Of a stretch of DNA of 64,000 bases, positions 37,700-47,517 are shown one piece after another. A program made the position numbers and the translations under genes. Under the pieces are notes generated by a model. The model ran no database searches and was not told the DNA's origin. It saw only the letters and a list, made by a program, of their open reading frames with translations. The DNA comes from Allobosea sp. 47.2.35 (GTDB lineage Bacteria; Pseudomonadota; Alphaproteobacteria; Rhizobiales; Beijerinckiaceae): assembly GCF_024655635.1 (NCBI RefSeq), contig NZ_JANLGI010000006.1, positions 124,001-188,000 of the forward strand. Reading direction: 5' to 3'. Positions within the stretch are counted from its first letter, which is position 1. Every line of letters begins with the position of its first letter.

Positions 37700-38887
37700 T
37701 CAGGCTTGCGTCGCCTCGCGGCCGCTCCGCGAGGCGACCAGTTCGAGAGCAGCCGAAACCGCGTTCGCCGCCGGGCTCGGTCCGGCCGAGCGCATGATCG
37801 TCTCGACTTCCGCGAAGCCTTCGAGCTGCTCTTGCCGCTTGCCACTCGCGGCCATCGCAGCGAGCAGATGGTCGCTCAGCGCATCGGCGGTCGCTTCTTC
37901 CTGGATGAACTCCGGGACGACGCTCCGGCCGAGAATGAGATTGGGCAGGATCACGCTCGGCAGCTTGACGAGGCGCCGGGCGAGGAAAGCTTCCCAGTTG
38001 GCGCCGCGATAGGCCGCGACGGTCGGAATCTGCGACAGGGCAAGTTCCAACGTGACAGTCCCGGAGGCCGCCAACGCGACGCGGGCCTCACGGAATGCCG
38101 CGAGCTTGGCCGCTTCGCCCGTCACGATCTCCGGCTTGACGGACCACTGCGCTGCCGCCTCGGCGATCATCGGCTGGAGCCGCTGCACAGCCGGCAGGAC
38201 GAAGCGCGCGCCCGGCACCGCCGCGGCAACCTTCGCCACCGCCTCGCCGAAGACCGGCATCAGGTGATGGATCTCGGAGCGCCGGCTGCCGGGCAGGACA
38301 AGCACCGCCGGCCGGTCGGCATCACCACGGCGGCGCTGCTCTTCCGCATTGGGCCGCATCTCGGCCAGCCGCTCCATCAGCGGATGGCCGACATAGACGG
38401 TCTCGGGGCCATGCAGGCGCGCGAGTGCCGCAGGCTCGAAGGGCAGCAGGGCCAGGATGCGATCAACGTGCGGCGCCATCCGGCGTGCGCGACCCGAGCG
38501 CCAGGCCCAGACGCTGGGGCAGACCCAGTGCACGATCGGAATGGCGGGCGCCCGCGCCCTCACCTTCTTCGCGACGCGCAGGCAGAAATCCGGGCTATCG
38601 ATCGTCAGCAGCAGGTCGGGCTGGAATGCTGCGATGCCGCGCGCCGCATCCTCCATCCGCCGCAGCAGCAAAGGCAGGCGCGCGATCACCGGGCCGAAAC
38701 CCATCACCGCGATATCGGCCTGGGGAAACAGCGTTTTGAGACCGGCCTCCGGCAAGCCGTGATCGCCAACGCCGCAGAGCTCGATCGGGCGATCGCCCAT
38801 GTGCTCGCGCAGGGCGGCGAGGAAGCGTAGCGCCAGGGCATCGCCCGAGGCCTCGCCCGCGATGATCGCCAGCCGGAAGGGCCGCAT
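37700..38887 (-). CDS. lpxB: Lipid-A-disaccharide synthase
   Basis: The 395-residue GT19 glycosyltransferase joins UDP-2,3-diacylglucosamine and lipid X to form the lipid A disaccharide at the inner membrane. Motifs include LAIIAGEASGDALALRFLAAL at the N-terminus, VWAWRSGRARRMA, VYVGHPLMERL, VLPGSRRSEIHHLMPVFGEA and ALAASGTVTLELAL. Its ATG overlaps the lpxI stop (ATGA). It is the last gene of the lpxD-fabZ-lpxA-lpxI-lpxB run and converges with the Bug gene. Confidence 0.95.
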   Translation of the reverse strand: MRPFRLAIIAGEASGDALALRFLAALREHMGDRPIELCGVGDHGLPEAGLKTLFPQADIAVMGFGPVIARLPLLLRRMEDAARGIAAFQPDLLLTIDSPDFCLRVAKKVRARAPAIPIVHWVCPSVWAWRSGRARRMAPHVDRILALLPFEPAALARLHGPETVYVGHPLMERLAEMRPNAEEQRRRGDADRPAVLVLPGSRRSEIHHLMPVFGEAVAKVAAAVPGARFVLPAVQRLQPMIAEAAAQWSVKPEIVTGEAAKLAAFREARVALAASGTVTLELALSQIPTVAAYRGANWEAFLARRLVKLPSVILPNLILGRSVVPEFIQEEATADALSDHLLAAMAASGKRQEQLEGFAEVETIMRSAGPSPAANAVSAALELVASRSGREATQA

Positions 38888-39747
38888 CAGGGAAAGCCCT
38901 CGACGAAGAGGCCAAGCTGGTCCGCCTGCCGGCCCAGCGTCACCCGATCGCCGACCAGCACCGCGCCGGCCCGGATGCCGATGCCGGAAAGCCCGGCTTC
39001 GGCGATGTTGCGCAAGGTGTCCGGCCCGATCGCCGGCATGTCGACGCGCAGGTCCTGCCCGGTCTTCGGCACCTTCACGAGGAAGCCGTCGCCCTTCCCG
39101 ATCTTGAGCCGCCCGCGCGCCACCAGATCGGCCACGCGCCGGATCATCGCATCCGTGCCTTCGGCGGCCTCGATCGCGACGACGCGATGATCGGCGAGGA
39201 TCGCGGCCTGCCCGACATCGAAGGGCGAGAGCGTAGCCAGCAAGGCGAAGCCGCGTTCGAGCTCAGCGCGCTGTTCGGGGTTGGCCTGCTTGCGGCCGAT
39301 AGCGCCCCGCGGCGCGGTCATCTCGGGCGCTATGTCCGCCGGACCGTGAACGCGAAAGCCCTGCATCTCGAAGAAGCGGACGACGCCGCGCAGCAGGTGG
39401 TCGTCCCCGCCCTGAAAGGCCTTGGCGAAATGCGGCAGGTATTTCAGCGTCGAGACTTCAGGGCGCAGCGAGCCGAAACTCGGCCGCGGCAGGGCGCCCA
39501 GCATGACGATATCGGCGATGCCCCGGCGACGCAGCTCTTCGAGCAGGCTGCCGAGCTGGCCCAATCGGTATTTCTGGACATCCGCACCCTCACCGAAGGC
39601 GGCGGGGTCGACTGCGCCGTCGAGCGCCACGATATAGGGGCGCTCGCCCCGATCGGTCACGATGCGCGCCAGCTGGAGCGGGTAGTCCCCGCCCCCCGCG
39701 ATCATCGCGAGCGGACCGCGAGCCGCCCCTTGCGCGTCAGTGCTCAC
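38887..39747 (-). CDS. lpxI: UDP-2,3-diacylglucosamine diphosphatase LpxI
   Basis: The 286-residue protein (family once called DUF1009) catalyses the lipid A step that LpxH performs in enterobacteria, releasing lipid X and UMP. Visible segments are PLAMIAGGGDYPLQLARIVT, GADVQKYRLGQLGSLLEELR, LPRPSFGSLRPEVSTLKYLP, GGDDHLLRGVVRFFEMQG and TGQDLRVDMPAIGPDTL. The GTG start at 39747 overlaps the lpxA stop (GTGA). Use of LpxI is the alphaproteobacterial pattern. The longer upstream frame belongs to the antisense reading of lpxA and is not part of this gene. Confidence 0.94.
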   Translation of the reverse strand: MSTDAQGAARGPLAMIAGGGDYPLQLARIVTDRGERPYIVALDGAVDPAAFGEGADVQKYRLGQLGSLLEELRRRGIADIVMLGALPRPSFGSLRPEVSTLKYLPHFAKAFQGGDDHLLRGVVRFFEMQGFRVHGPADIAPEMTAPRGAIGRKQANPEQRAELERGFALLATLSPFDVGQAAILADHRVVAIEAAEGTDAMIRRVADLVARGRLKIGKGDGFLVKVPKTGQDLRVDMPAIGPDTLRNIAEAGLSGIGIRAGAVLVGDRVTLGRQADQLGLFVEGFP

Positions 39748-40553
39748 CGCTCCGCTGCGGCAGCATCCCGCGGCGTGCAGAGCGGCTTGCCGCCGCCTTC
39801 CCTGATGAAGTTCAGGATTTCTTCGATCAGCGGCTGCTTCGAGAACTCCGCCGCGACGTCCTCGACGCGCTCCGCAAGCGTGCCTTCGTCGGCAAAGAGC
39901 AGGCGATAGGCCCGACGCAATTCGTTGATCTGCTCGCGGCTGAAGTCGCGCCGCTTCAACCCGATCAGGTTGAGTCCGGCCAGGTGGCCTGGATTGTCCC
40001 GCACGAGGCCGAAGGGAATGACGTCGCTGGTCACGCCGGCACCACCGCCGATGAAGGCATGGTCGCCGATCCGGATGAACTGCAACAGGCCGGCGCCGCC
40101 GCCGACGATGACGAAGTTGCCGACCGTGACATGGCCCGCACACATCGCATTGTTGGAGAACACGACATTGTTGCCGACGCGGGAATCGTGCCCGACATGC
40201 GAATTCGCGAGAAAAGCGCAGCGATTGCCGACGACTGTCTCCATGCCGCCGCCCTCGGTGCCCGGATTCATCGTCACGCCTTCGCGGATGATGCAATCCT
40301 CGCCAACCGAGAGCGTCGAGGGCTCGCCCCGATATTTCAGGTCCTGCGGCGGATGGCCGATCGAGGCGAAGGGGAAGATGCGCGTGCGCGCACCGATCGT
40401 GGTGCGGCCGGCGACGACGGCATGGCTGACGAGCTCGACGCCCTCACCGAGCACGACATCGGGGCCGACCTCGCAGAAAGGCCCGATCTTCACGCCGGCG
40501 CCGAGCCGGGCCTTCGGGTCGACAAGCGACATGGGGTGGATGGTGACGCTCAT
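39744..40553 (-). CDS. lpxA: UDP-N-acetylglucosamine O-acyltransferase LpxA
   Basis: The 269-residue left-handed beta-helix acyltransferase starts lipid A synthesis by moving a 3-hydroxyacyl chain from ACP to UDP-GlcNAc. Hexapeptide repeats run through about residues 10-180 (for example IHPMSLVDPKARLGAGVKIG and HVGHDSRVGNNVVFSNNAMC, which includes the catalytic His). The C-terminal helical domain ends LIEEILNFIREGGGKPLC. I chose the ATG at 40553 rather than upstream TTG/ATG codons because the family begins just before the first hexapeptide. Confidence 0.95.
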   Translation of the reverse strand: MSVTIHPMSLVDPKARLGAGVKIGPFCEVGPDVVLGEGVELVSHAVVAGRTTIGARTRIFPFASIGHPPQDLKYRGEPSTLSVGEDCIIREGVTMNPGTEGGGMETVVGNRCAFLANSHVGHDSRVGNNVVFSNNAMCAGHVTVGNFVIVGGGAGLLQFIRIGDHAFIGGGAGVTSDVIPFGLVRDNPGHLAGLNLIGLKRRDFSREQINELRRAYRLLFADEGTLAERVEDVAAEFSKQPLIEEILNFIREGGGKPLCTPRDAAAAER

Positions 40554-40588
40554 CGAGACGTTGCCCTGATCCTGAACCGACCCGACGC

Positions 40589-41047
40589 TCAAACGACCAT
40601 CGCCGAGATTTCGGCTTCGGCCACGAGCACGCCATCAACGCGCGCCTCACCGCGGTAGAAGAAGATATTGCGCTTGCGGGCGAGCTTGGTGAGGTGGAAG
40701 CGGATCTGGTCGCCCGGCGTGACCGGCTTGCGGAACTTTGCCTTGTCGATCGTGGTGAAGAGGACGGTCTTGACCTCCTGCTCGCCGACCTCGCGGGCGT
40801 TCACGACAAGGACACCGGCCGTCTGGGCCATCGCCTCGATCATCAGAACGCCCGGAAACACCGGCCGCTCCGGAAAATGGCCGGTGAACTGCGGCTCGTT
40901 GACCGTCACGTTCTTGATGCCCACGCCGGACGTATCGCCATCGATCTCGACAACGCGATCGACCAGCAGAAACGGATAACGGTGAGGAATGCTGGCCATG
41001 ATCCTCTGGATGTCGATCACACCCAGTGCCGTCGTCGCCTCGCTCAT
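40589..41047 (-). CDS. fabZ: 3-hydroxyacyl-ACP dehydratase FabZ
   Basis: This 152-residue hot-dog enzyme dehydrates 3-hydroxyacyl-ACP in fatty acid elongation. The catalytic His lies in the region EPQFTGHFPERPVFPGVLMIEAMAQ (split across the typical HFP loop), with the catalytic Glu in MIEAMAQ. MASIPHRYPFLLVDRVVEID at the N-terminus is diagnostic. Its position between lpxD and lpxA sets the balance between phospholipid and lipid A acyl chains, an arrangement conserved in proteobacteria. Confidence 0.95.
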   Translation of the reverse strand: MSEATTALGVIDIQRIMASIPHRYPFLLVDRVVEIDGDTSGVGIKNVTVNEPQFTGHFPERPVFPGVLMIEAMAQTAGVLVVNAREVGEQEVKTVLFTTIDKAKFRKPVTPGDQIRFHLTKLARKRNIFFYRGEARVDGVLVAEAEISAMVV

Positions 41048-41239
41048 GGTCTGTCTTCTCCCGCGTGCCTTCGCCGGGCAGCGTCTTGCATTCACGTCGG
41101 CGACGGGGCACAGGCAACGCTCCTGCAACCCGCCACGATTTCAAAGCCTCCGCCGCTTTGCCGGAAACGGAGCGGGTTCGGCAACACAATTCTCGGCATT
41201 CGCGGCAGAAAGAGCGGATCCGGCGGTGGAAACGCCAGA

Positions 41240-42301
41240 TCAGTCCTGCGCTGTGCCGGATTTCTTGCCGCGATTGGCGACCAGCGTCTTGAGCAGAGCC
41301 GTCTCGCGCGCCCAGCCGAGCGCAGGTTGGGCTGGATAGCCGCCATAGCGGGCGCCGCGCGGAACATCGCCGGCGACGCCGCTCTGCGCCGCGATCTGCG
41401 CGCCGGCGCCGATGGTGAGGTGACCTGCGAGGCCGACCTGGCCGCCGAGGACCACGAAATCCTCAAGCGTCGAGGAACCTGCGAGGCCGGTCTGCGCGCA
41501 GATCACGCAATGGCGCCCGATGACGCAGTTATGGCCGATCTGGACGAGATTATCGATCTTCGTACCCTCGCCGATCACGGTATCGCGGCTCGCGCCCCGG
41601 TCGATCGTGCTGTTGGCGCCGATCTCGACATCGTCCTGGATGATGACGCGGCCAATCTGCGGGACCTTCATGTGCCCCTTGGGACTCATCGCGAAGCCGA
41701 AGCCGTCCTGCCCGATCCGCGCACCGGGATGGACGATGACGCGATTGCCGATCAGCGAAGCCTGGATCGTGCTGCCGGCGCCGATCGAGCAGTTGCGCCC
41801 GATCCGGACTTGCGGCCCGATCACCGCATGCGAGGCCACGACGGTGCCGGCGCCGATCTCGGCGCCCGGACCGATCACCGCGCCCGGATCGACGGTCACG
41901 CCTGCTTCGAGAACGGCGGTAGCATGAACGACAGCGCCGGGCGCGACGCCCTGCGAGGCGAAGACCGATTCAGGCCTCAGCGCGCTCGGGAAGCAACGCT
42001 CCATCACCTTCGCGAAAGCGTGGTAAGGCGCGGGCGATACAAGGGCTACCGTGCCAGCCGGAACGCGATCGACGAAGCGCGGCGAAACCAGGCACAGGCC
42101 CGCCTTGGTCGCAGCCAGCGCCTCCGTGTACTTGGGGTTGTCCATATAGGCGAGATCGGCCGGGCCGGCCGTTTCGAGGGCGGCGACGCCATCGAGCTTG
42201 CGGGCCGGCTCAACGCCGTCCGGCAAGGTTCCGCCTGAAATGCTTGCGACCTCGCCGAAGTTCAGCGAGGTCGCGAAGGGAAAGAAAACGGGCTCTGCCA
42301 T
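41240..42301 (-). CDS. lpxD: UDP-3-O-(3-hydroxymyristoyl)glucosamine N-acyltransferase LpxD
   Basis: The 353-residue enzyme adds the N-linked acyl chain, the third lipid A step. It has an N-terminal uridine-binding domain (about residues 1-110) and a left-handed beta-helix with repeats such as [20 protein letters not shown] and [20 protein letters not shown], which carries the catalytic His. It sits 132 bases after bamA, and fabZ follows after a 192-base gap. I selected the start at 42301 from the family N-terminus MAEPVFFPF. Confidence 0.95.
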   Translation of the reverse strand: MAEPVFFPFATSLNFGEVASISGGTLPDGVEPARKLDGVAALETAGPADLAYMDNPKYTEALAATKAGLCLVSPRFVDRVPAGTVALVSPAPYHAFAKVMERCFPSALRPESVFASQGVAPGAVVHATAVLEAGVTVDPGAVIGPGAEIGAGTVVASHAVIGPQVRIGRNCSIGAGSTIQASLIGNRVIVHPGARIGQDGFGFAMSPKGHMKVPQIGRVIIQDDVEIGANSTIDRGASRDTVIGEGTKIDNLVQIGHNCVIGRHCVICAQTGLAGSSTLEDFVVLGGQVGLAGHLTIGAGAQIAAQSGVAGDVPRGARYGGYPAQPALGWARETALLKTLVANRGKKSGTAQD

Positions 42302-42384
42302 GATCCGGTCCGAAGCGGGCAGGATCGCCATGCGCCCTGCCGGGCACGGAAACGGCGATCGTCCATGTTATCGCACCGGGCTTT

Positions 42385-42411
42385 CCCGAAAAGTGGAAGC
42401 CACTTTTCGGG
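42385..42411. repeat. Perfect 12-bp palindromic repeat element after bamA
   Basis: CCCGAAAAGTGG (42385-42396), AAG loop, CCACTTTTCGGG (42400-42411). It lies 23 bases after the bamA stop. From memory, similar GAAAAGTGG-type palindromes followed by GGGC..GTGC are dispersed in many Hyphomicrobiales genomes, so this is probably a copy of such a family. It may also end or protect the bamA mRNA. A degenerate copy is at 8605-8640. Confidence 0.7.
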
Positions 42412-42433
42412 CCAGTGCTACGCCCCGCTCACG

Positions 42434-44935
42434 TCAGAAGCGGGTGCCGCCCGAGAACCGGAAGGCCTGGAGACGGTCGCCGCCGTACTTGCCGACGAGA
42501 CCGGTCTGCGGATTGATGCCGATCTGGCCATCGTCCTTCGTCAGGGCGTAGGCGTAGTCGAAGCGGATCGGACCAAGCGGCGACTGCCAGAGCAAGCTGA
42601 CGCCCACCGACGAGCGCAGGATGTTCTTGTCGCGGATACAGCCGATATTCGACTGCGCGCCACCCGTGATGACATTGTACTGGCGGGCCTCGGAACCAGC
42701 CGGGCAGGCGTAGGCCACCGACTTCGAGCCACCGTCATAGTTGAACAGTGTGCCGGCGTCGGCAAAGACCGCACCACGCAGGCCGAGATCACGCGGCAGA
42801 CCGAAGATCGGGAACTGCACCTCGACGGTGCCGCCGAAATAAGTCGTGCCGCCGACCGCGTTCGCCGTCGGATCGTTCAGAACGTCGCGCGGGCCGATGC
42901 CGGAGGGTGCGAAACCACGCACCAGCGATGGTCCGAGGAAGTAGTGATCGACCATGCGCAGATTGCCGCTGGTCGCCTGAACGTGACCACCCTGGACGCG
43001 CAGGAAGCCGACGACGTCGTCGAAGATCTCGCGATAGTAGCGGGCATCGGCCGAGACGCGGAAGAACTTCGAGTCGCCGCCGAGACCGGCGAATTCCGGC
43101 TTCAGTTCGGCCATGAAGCCGTTGCGCGGATTCTGGACGCTGTCGAGCGAGTTGTAGTTGAAGTTCAGGCCGACAAGCGAGGTCAGGGTCGAGCCCTGGG
43201 CTTCCTTGACCGCGACCGTCGCCTCGCCGTTGGTCACGCAGTTATACGGGGTAGCCGCCGTGGCACCCGTCGGCGTGATGCCCGGGATCGGGAAGGTACA
43301 GTCGTTATAGGGCCGGCTGACCTCGTTCGGGATGTCGATCTCGGTCGTGTAGAGCGAGTAGCGCGGCGTGATCGAGAATTCTTCCGTGATCGGGAAGGTG
43401 AAGCGCACCTGACCACCCGTCACGCGGCTTTCGAAGCGGCCGGTGTTGTAGTTGTCGTTGAACTTCGAGAACAGGTCGATACCCGCCGCCACGCGATAGC
43501 CCAGGAAATAGGGCTCGGTGAACGAGAAATCGACGCCCTGCGTCCTCTCGCCGAGCGTGCCGGCGATGCGGACGAACTGGCCGCGACCGAGGAAGTTCGA
43601 TTCCGACAGCGAGATTTCGCCGATGACACCGTCCGAGGTCGAATAGCCGCCGGCGATCGAGAACGAGCCGGTTGCCTTGTCCTCGACATCGATATTGACG
43701 ACCACGCGGTCCGGAGCGGAGCCCGGCTCGTTGGTGATACGGACCTTGTTGAAGAATCCGAGATTGTTCAGGCGACGCTCGGCGCGATCGACCATGACCT
43801 TGTTGTAGGCATCGCCCTCGCCGAGATCGAGCTCGCGGCGCACGACATAGTCGCGGGTACGGGTGTTGCCGCGCACGTTGATCCGCTCGACATAGACCCG
43901 CGGGCCTTCGTCGACGACATAGGTGATGCCGATCTGGCGGCCGGAAGCGTCACGATCGCCACGCGGGCGAACCTGGGCGAAGGCATGGCCGCGGCGCGCG
44001 ACCTCCGTCGTCAACGCGACCAGCGACTTCTCGACGGCTTCGGCATTGTAGGTGTCGCCCGTCGAGGTCGCGACGTAACGCTGCAGGGCAGCGGCATCGA
44101 CATCGCGCAGCGAGGAATCGACCGAGACATTGCCGACCTGATAGCGCGGTCCTTCCTGGACCTGGATATCGATGACCCAGCCGCCGGCCGCCTCGTCGAA
44201 GCGAGCGGCGCTATTGGTGACCTGAAAATCGGCGTAGCCGTTCTTCAGGTAGAAGCGGCGGATGAGATCCATGTCGGAATTGATCTTGTCGGGATCGTAG
44301 ACGTCGGAGGTCTTGATCCAGCTCAGGAAATTCGATTCCGTCGAGGTCATCAACCCGCGCAGGCGCCCGGCCGAATAGGCCTCGTTGCCGGTGAAGTTGA
44401 TCGACTTGATGCCGGTCTTGCTGCTCTCGTTGATGGTGAAGACGACGTCCTGACGACCGTTCGGCAGCGGGGCAACCCGCGCGCTGACCGAGGACAGGCC
44501 GTAACCGGCGCGCTTGTAGGCTTCACGCAGGCGTTCCGCATCGGAATCCATTAGCGCCTGGCTGACCGGACCACCGGCGCGCGACTGCACGATCTGGGCG
44601 AGCTGCTCACCCTTGATCTTGCGGTTGCCTTCGAACGCGACGCGATTGACCGTACCGCCCTGCTCCTGGACCGAGACGACGATCTGCGAGCCGCGGCGGT
44701 TGACCTGCACGTTGCTGAACAGACCAGTCGCCAGCAGGCTCTCGCGGATCTCCTGCGGGCTCTCCCGGCCGACCGCGTAGGAGCGGATCGTTTCCGCATC
44801 CACACGCCGGTTGCCGTGGACGACCACGGCCTGCGCGAAAGCCACACCACCACTCACGGCCAGCATCAAAGCCGAAAGTCCGATCGATCGAGAGAGCCGC
44901 GTCTTGGTCGTCCGGCTCTTTTGGGTCGACGTCAT
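42434..44935 (-). CDS. bamA: Outer-membrane protein assembly factor BamA
   Basis: The 833-residue Omp85 protein has a signal peptide (LSALMLAVSGGVAFAQA), then five POTRA domains over about residues 40-420 (for example VNRVAFEGNRKIKGEQLAQI and VYVERINVRGNTRTRDYVVR). A C-terminal 16-strand barrel starts near residue 430 and ends with the aromatic terminus FSGGTRF required for barrel insertion. It folds and inserts outer-membrane beta-barrels. It follows rseP in the same direction after a 215-base gap. The ATG at 44935 gives a Lys/Arg-rich signal N-region. Confidence 0.97.
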   Translation of the reverse strand: MTSTQKSRTTKTRLSRSIGLSALMLAVSGGVAFAQAVVVHGNRRVDAETIRSYAVGRESPQEIRESLLATGLFSNVQVNRRGSQIVVSVQEQGGTVNRVAFEGNRKIKGEQLAQIVQSRAGGPVSQALMDSDAERLREAYKRAGYGLSSVSARVAPLPNGRQDVVFTINESSKTGIKSINFTGNEAYSAGRLRGLMTSTESNFLSWIKTSDVYDPDKINSDMDLIRRFYLKNGYADFQVTNSAARFDEAAGGWVIDIQVQEGPRYQVGNVSVDSSLRDVDAAALQRYVATSTGDTYNAEAVEKSLVALTTEVARRGHAFAQVRPRGDRDASGRQIGITYVVDEGPRVYVERINVRGNTRTRDYVVRRELDLGEGDAYNKVMVDRAERRLNNLGFFNKVRITNEPGSAPDRVVVNIDVEDKATGSFSIAGGYSTSDGVIGEISLSESNFLGRGQFVRIAGTLGERTQGVDFSFTEPYFLGYRVAAGIDLFSKFNDNYNTGRFESRVTGGQVRFTFPITEEFSITPRYSLYTTEIDIPNEVSRPYNDCTFPIPGITPTGATAATPYNCVTNGEATVAVKEAQGSTLTSLVGLNFNYNSLDSVQNPRNGFMAELKPEFAGLGGDSKFFRVSADARYYREIFDDVVGFLRVQGGHVQATSGNLRMVDHYFLGPSLVRGFAPSGIGPRDVLNDPTANAVGGTTYFGGTVEVQFPIFGLPRDLGLRGAVFADAGTLFNYDGGSKSVAYACPAGSEARQYNVITGGAQSNIGCIRDKNILRSSVGVSLLWQSPLGPIRFDYAYALTKDDGQIGINPQTGLVGKYGGDRLQAFRFSGGTRF

Positions 44936-45150
44936 CGGGTCGCCTATTCCATCTCTCTGGTCACCACCCCAAACGGGGACCGCCATCAACCGATGGCAGC
45001 ACGGGGACATTGCGGTTCAATCGCTTCTACAAAGTTTCCGGCAGGGTGCAAACCGCGATCGTCGTTAATAAAGTGTTTTTAGGAATCTCGTTGCCGGAGG
45101 GCCACGCAGCGTGCCGTTTTTCCGCCGCAAAGCGCGGTGCGCAGGCGGTT

Positions 45151-46299
45151 TCAGAGCATCCCGCGGACGTGGACGATGTCGTTCCAGGTTACGAACAGCA
45201 TCAGCATCAGCACGAGCGCAAGGCCGACCCTGAAACCGATTTCCTGAGCGCGCGGGCTCAGCGGCCGGCCGCGAAGAGCCTCATAGAGATAGAACAGCAG
45301 GTGGCCGCCATCGAGCATCGGGACCGGCACGAGGTTCATCAGGCCGATCGAGACCGAGAGGATCGCAGCGAGGTTGATCAAACCGAGCAACCCGCCATTC
45401 GAGGCGACGATGCCCGAGACCTGCGCGATCCGAATCGGACCCGAGAGCTGGTCGGTGGATTCGCGCCCCGTCACCAGCTTGGCGATGTAGTCATAGGTCC
45501 GCGTCACGACGAACCAGGTCTCGACGAAGCCGGCCTTGGTGGAGTCGAGCAGTCCGAATCGCTGGATCTTCACATCCTCAGGGCGCGGCGAGGCCCTGAC
45601 GCCGATCACGCCGATGCGCTGGATGCCGAGCTGGGTCTTCAGTTCGGTCAGCGCCGGCGTCACCGGCAGGGTCACTGTCCCGCCGTCGCGCTCGACCGAA
45701 ACCTCCAGGCGCTCCTCGGGCCGGGTCGAGACGATACGCTGCATGTCGGAGAAGCTGGTAACCTTCTGGCCGTCGATGGCGATCACGATGTCGCCCGCCT
45801 TCAATCCGGCCTTCTCCGCTGCGCCGCCCGCGACCACGACATCGACGCGCGGGATCAGCACCTGCTTGCCGAAGAAGAAGGCCGAGCCAGCGAAGATCAG
45901 GATCGCCAGCAGGAAATTCGCGATCGGGCCCGCGGCGACGATCGCGGCCCGCTCGCCGAGGGACTGCGCCGGGAAGGAGCGTTCGCGTTCCTGCGCCGAC
46001 ATCCGGCTGACCGCCGCATCGTCAGGCGCGCTCGAGGCATCGGCATCGCCTGAGAACTTGACGTAGCCACCGAGCGGAATCAGCGCGAAGCGCCAGCGCG
46101 TGCCATGCCGGTCGTTGAAGCCGAAGAGCTCGCGGCCGAAGCCGATCGAGAAGGTCTTGACGTCGACGCCGCACCAGCGGCCGACCAGGAAATGCCCGAG
46201 TTCGTGGACGAAGACGACAATGGTCAGGACGAACAGGAACGGCAGCAGATAGCCGAGCACGAATTGCCCGGCATTCCAGAGCGACGCTGCGAATTCCAT
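45151..46299 (-). CDS. rseP: RIP metalloprotease RseP (site-2 protease)
   Basis: The 382-residue intramembrane zinc protease has HEXXH as H32-ELG-H36 in the first membrane helix, one PDZ domain (about residues 125-210, including GLKAGDIVIAIDGQKV) and the third ligand motif NLVPVPMLDGGHLLFYLYEA near residue 320. It cleaves anti-sigma factors and remnant signal peptides within the inner membrane. A single PDZ domain, rather than the tandem pair of E. coli RseP, is visible to me. The gene is located between dxr and bamA as in most proteobacteria. Confidence 0.95.
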   Translation of the reverse strand: MEFAASLWNAGQFVLGYLLPFLFVLTIVVFVHELGHFLVGRWCGVDVKTFSIGFGRELFGFNDRHGTRWRFALIPLGGYVKFSGDADASSAPDDAAVSRMSAQERERSFPAQSLGERAAIVAAGPIANFLLAILIFAGSAFFFGKQVLIPRVDVVVAGGAAEKAGLKAGDIVIAIDGQKVTSFSDMQRIVSTRPEERLEVSVERDGGTVTLPVTPALTELKTQLGIQRIGVIGVRASPRPEDVKIQRFGLLDSTKAGFVETWFVVTRTYDYIAKLVTGRESTDQLSGPIRIAQVSGIVASNGGLLGLINLAAILSVSIGLMNLVPVPMLDGGHLLFYLYEALRGRPLSPRAQEIGFRVGLALVLMLMLFVTWNDIVHVRGML

Positions 46300-46330
46300 G
46301 AACCTGTTCCCTCGGGGTCTCTGTCAGCCT

Positions 46331-47512
46331 TTAGGTGACAGTGAACCGTGCTTGCGACAAGAGCGAGGCAGCCCGCCGCCTCGAATCGTGGTCAATGGCG
46401 AGCGCCTCCGCGACATCGCCCGGAGCCCTCGCTCCAACCGGAGAAGCTGCGCAGACCGCCTCCACCAGAGCCGTGATACCGGGAAAGCGGAGCCGGCGTT
46501 CCAAGAAGGCGGCGACGGCGATCTCGTTGGCGGCATTCAGTACGGCAGGCATCGCTCCGCCCTCGCGCAACGCTGCCATGGCAAGGCCCAGCGCCGGGAA
46601 GCGGACGAGGTCGGGGCGTTCAAAACTAAGCGGCGCCGCCAGAGCGAGATCGAGGAAACGCTGCGACGGCGCGTCGAGGCGACCGTCGATGCCGAGGCAA
46701 TGCGCGGCCGCGACCCGCATGTCCGGCACGGCCATGCCGGCGCTGACCGAGCCGTCGCGGAAGGTCACGAGGCCGTGGACGATTTGCTGGGGATGGACGA
46801 GCACGTCGAGCTGGTCCGGCTGCAGATCGAACAGGAAGCGGGCCTCGATCAGCTCCAGCCCCTTGTTCATCATGCTGGCGGAATCGATCGTGATCTTGGC
46901 GCCCATCGCATAATTCGGATGCTTCAGCGCCTGATCGGGCGTTGCAGCCGCGATCTGGTCGGCGCTCCAGGTCCGGAACGGCCCGCCCGAGGCCGTCAGC
47001 GTCATGCTTCGGACCGATGAAAGCGGCTCGCCGCCCAGCACCTGGAACAGGGCGTTGTGCTCGGAATCGAGCGGCAGCAACCGGGCGCCGACCTCGCCCG
47101 CTCGCGCCATCACCGCAGCCCCGGCGCAGACCAGGCTTTCCTTGTTCGCGAGCGCGATCGTCCGCCCCGGCCGAAGCGCGGCGAAGGTCGCCTCCAGCCC
47201 GGCCGCACCCGAGATCGCGCTGACGACGATATCGGCCGGACGGTCGACCGCTTCCAGCACGGCGGAGCGCCCTGCTCCACTCGCGATTCCGGTGCCCGAC
47301 AGCGCCTGCTTCAGCGCCTCGCCGCCCGCGGCATCGGCCAAGGCGGCGAATGATGCGCCGGTCTCGATCGCGGTTCGGGCCAGCGCCTCGGCATCACGCC
47401 CCCCAACGACTGTCGCGATCGACAGGCGCTCGGGATTCTCGGCGACGACATCGCGGACCGAACGTCCGACGGAGCCGGTCGCTCCCAGAAGCGTGACGCT
47501 GCGCAGGGGCAT
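46331..47512 (-). CDS. dxr: 1-deoxy-D-xylulose 5-phosphate reductoisomerase
   Basis: The 393-residue enzyme makes 2-C-methylerythritol 4-phosphate, the committed step of the non-mevalonate isoprenoid route. The NADPH motif VTLLGATGSVGRSVRDVV is at the N-terminus. LANKESLVCAG, LLPLDSEHNALFQ and TASGGPFRTWSADQI (substrate and metal loop) and KITIDSASMMNKGLELIEA follow. It lies 5 bases after cdsA and upstream of uses in uppS-dependent undecaprenyl synthesis. Confidence 0.96.
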   Translation of the reverse strand: MPLRSVTLLGATGSVGRSVRDVVAENPERLSIATVVGGRDAEALARTAIETGASFAALADAAGGEALKQALSGTGIASGAGRSAVLEAVDRPADIVVSAISGAAGLEATFAALRPGRTIALANKESLVCAGAAVMARAGEVGARLLPLDSEHNALFQVLGGEPLSSVRSMTLTASGGPFRTWSADQIAAATPDQALKHPNYAMGAKITIDSASMMNKGLELIEARFLFDLQPDQLDVLVHPQQIVHGLVTFRDGSVSAGMAVPDMRVAAAHCLGIDGRLDAPSQRFLDLALAAPLSFERPDLVRFPALGLAMAALREGGAMPAVLNAANEIAVAAFLERRLRFPGITALVEAVCAASPVGARAPGDVAEALAIDHDSRRRAASLLSQARFTVT

Positions 47513-47517
47513 CGGGA

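Noticed and set aside
39748..40296. N-terminal extension of LpxI
   Set aside because: This is lpxA read in a shifted frame. GTG 39747 overlapping the lpxA stop matches the family start.
42365..44554. Plus-strand 729-codon frame antisense to bamA
   Set aside because: It is the antisense frame of a clear BamA gene. The translation has no recognisable motif and it crosses the palindromic element.
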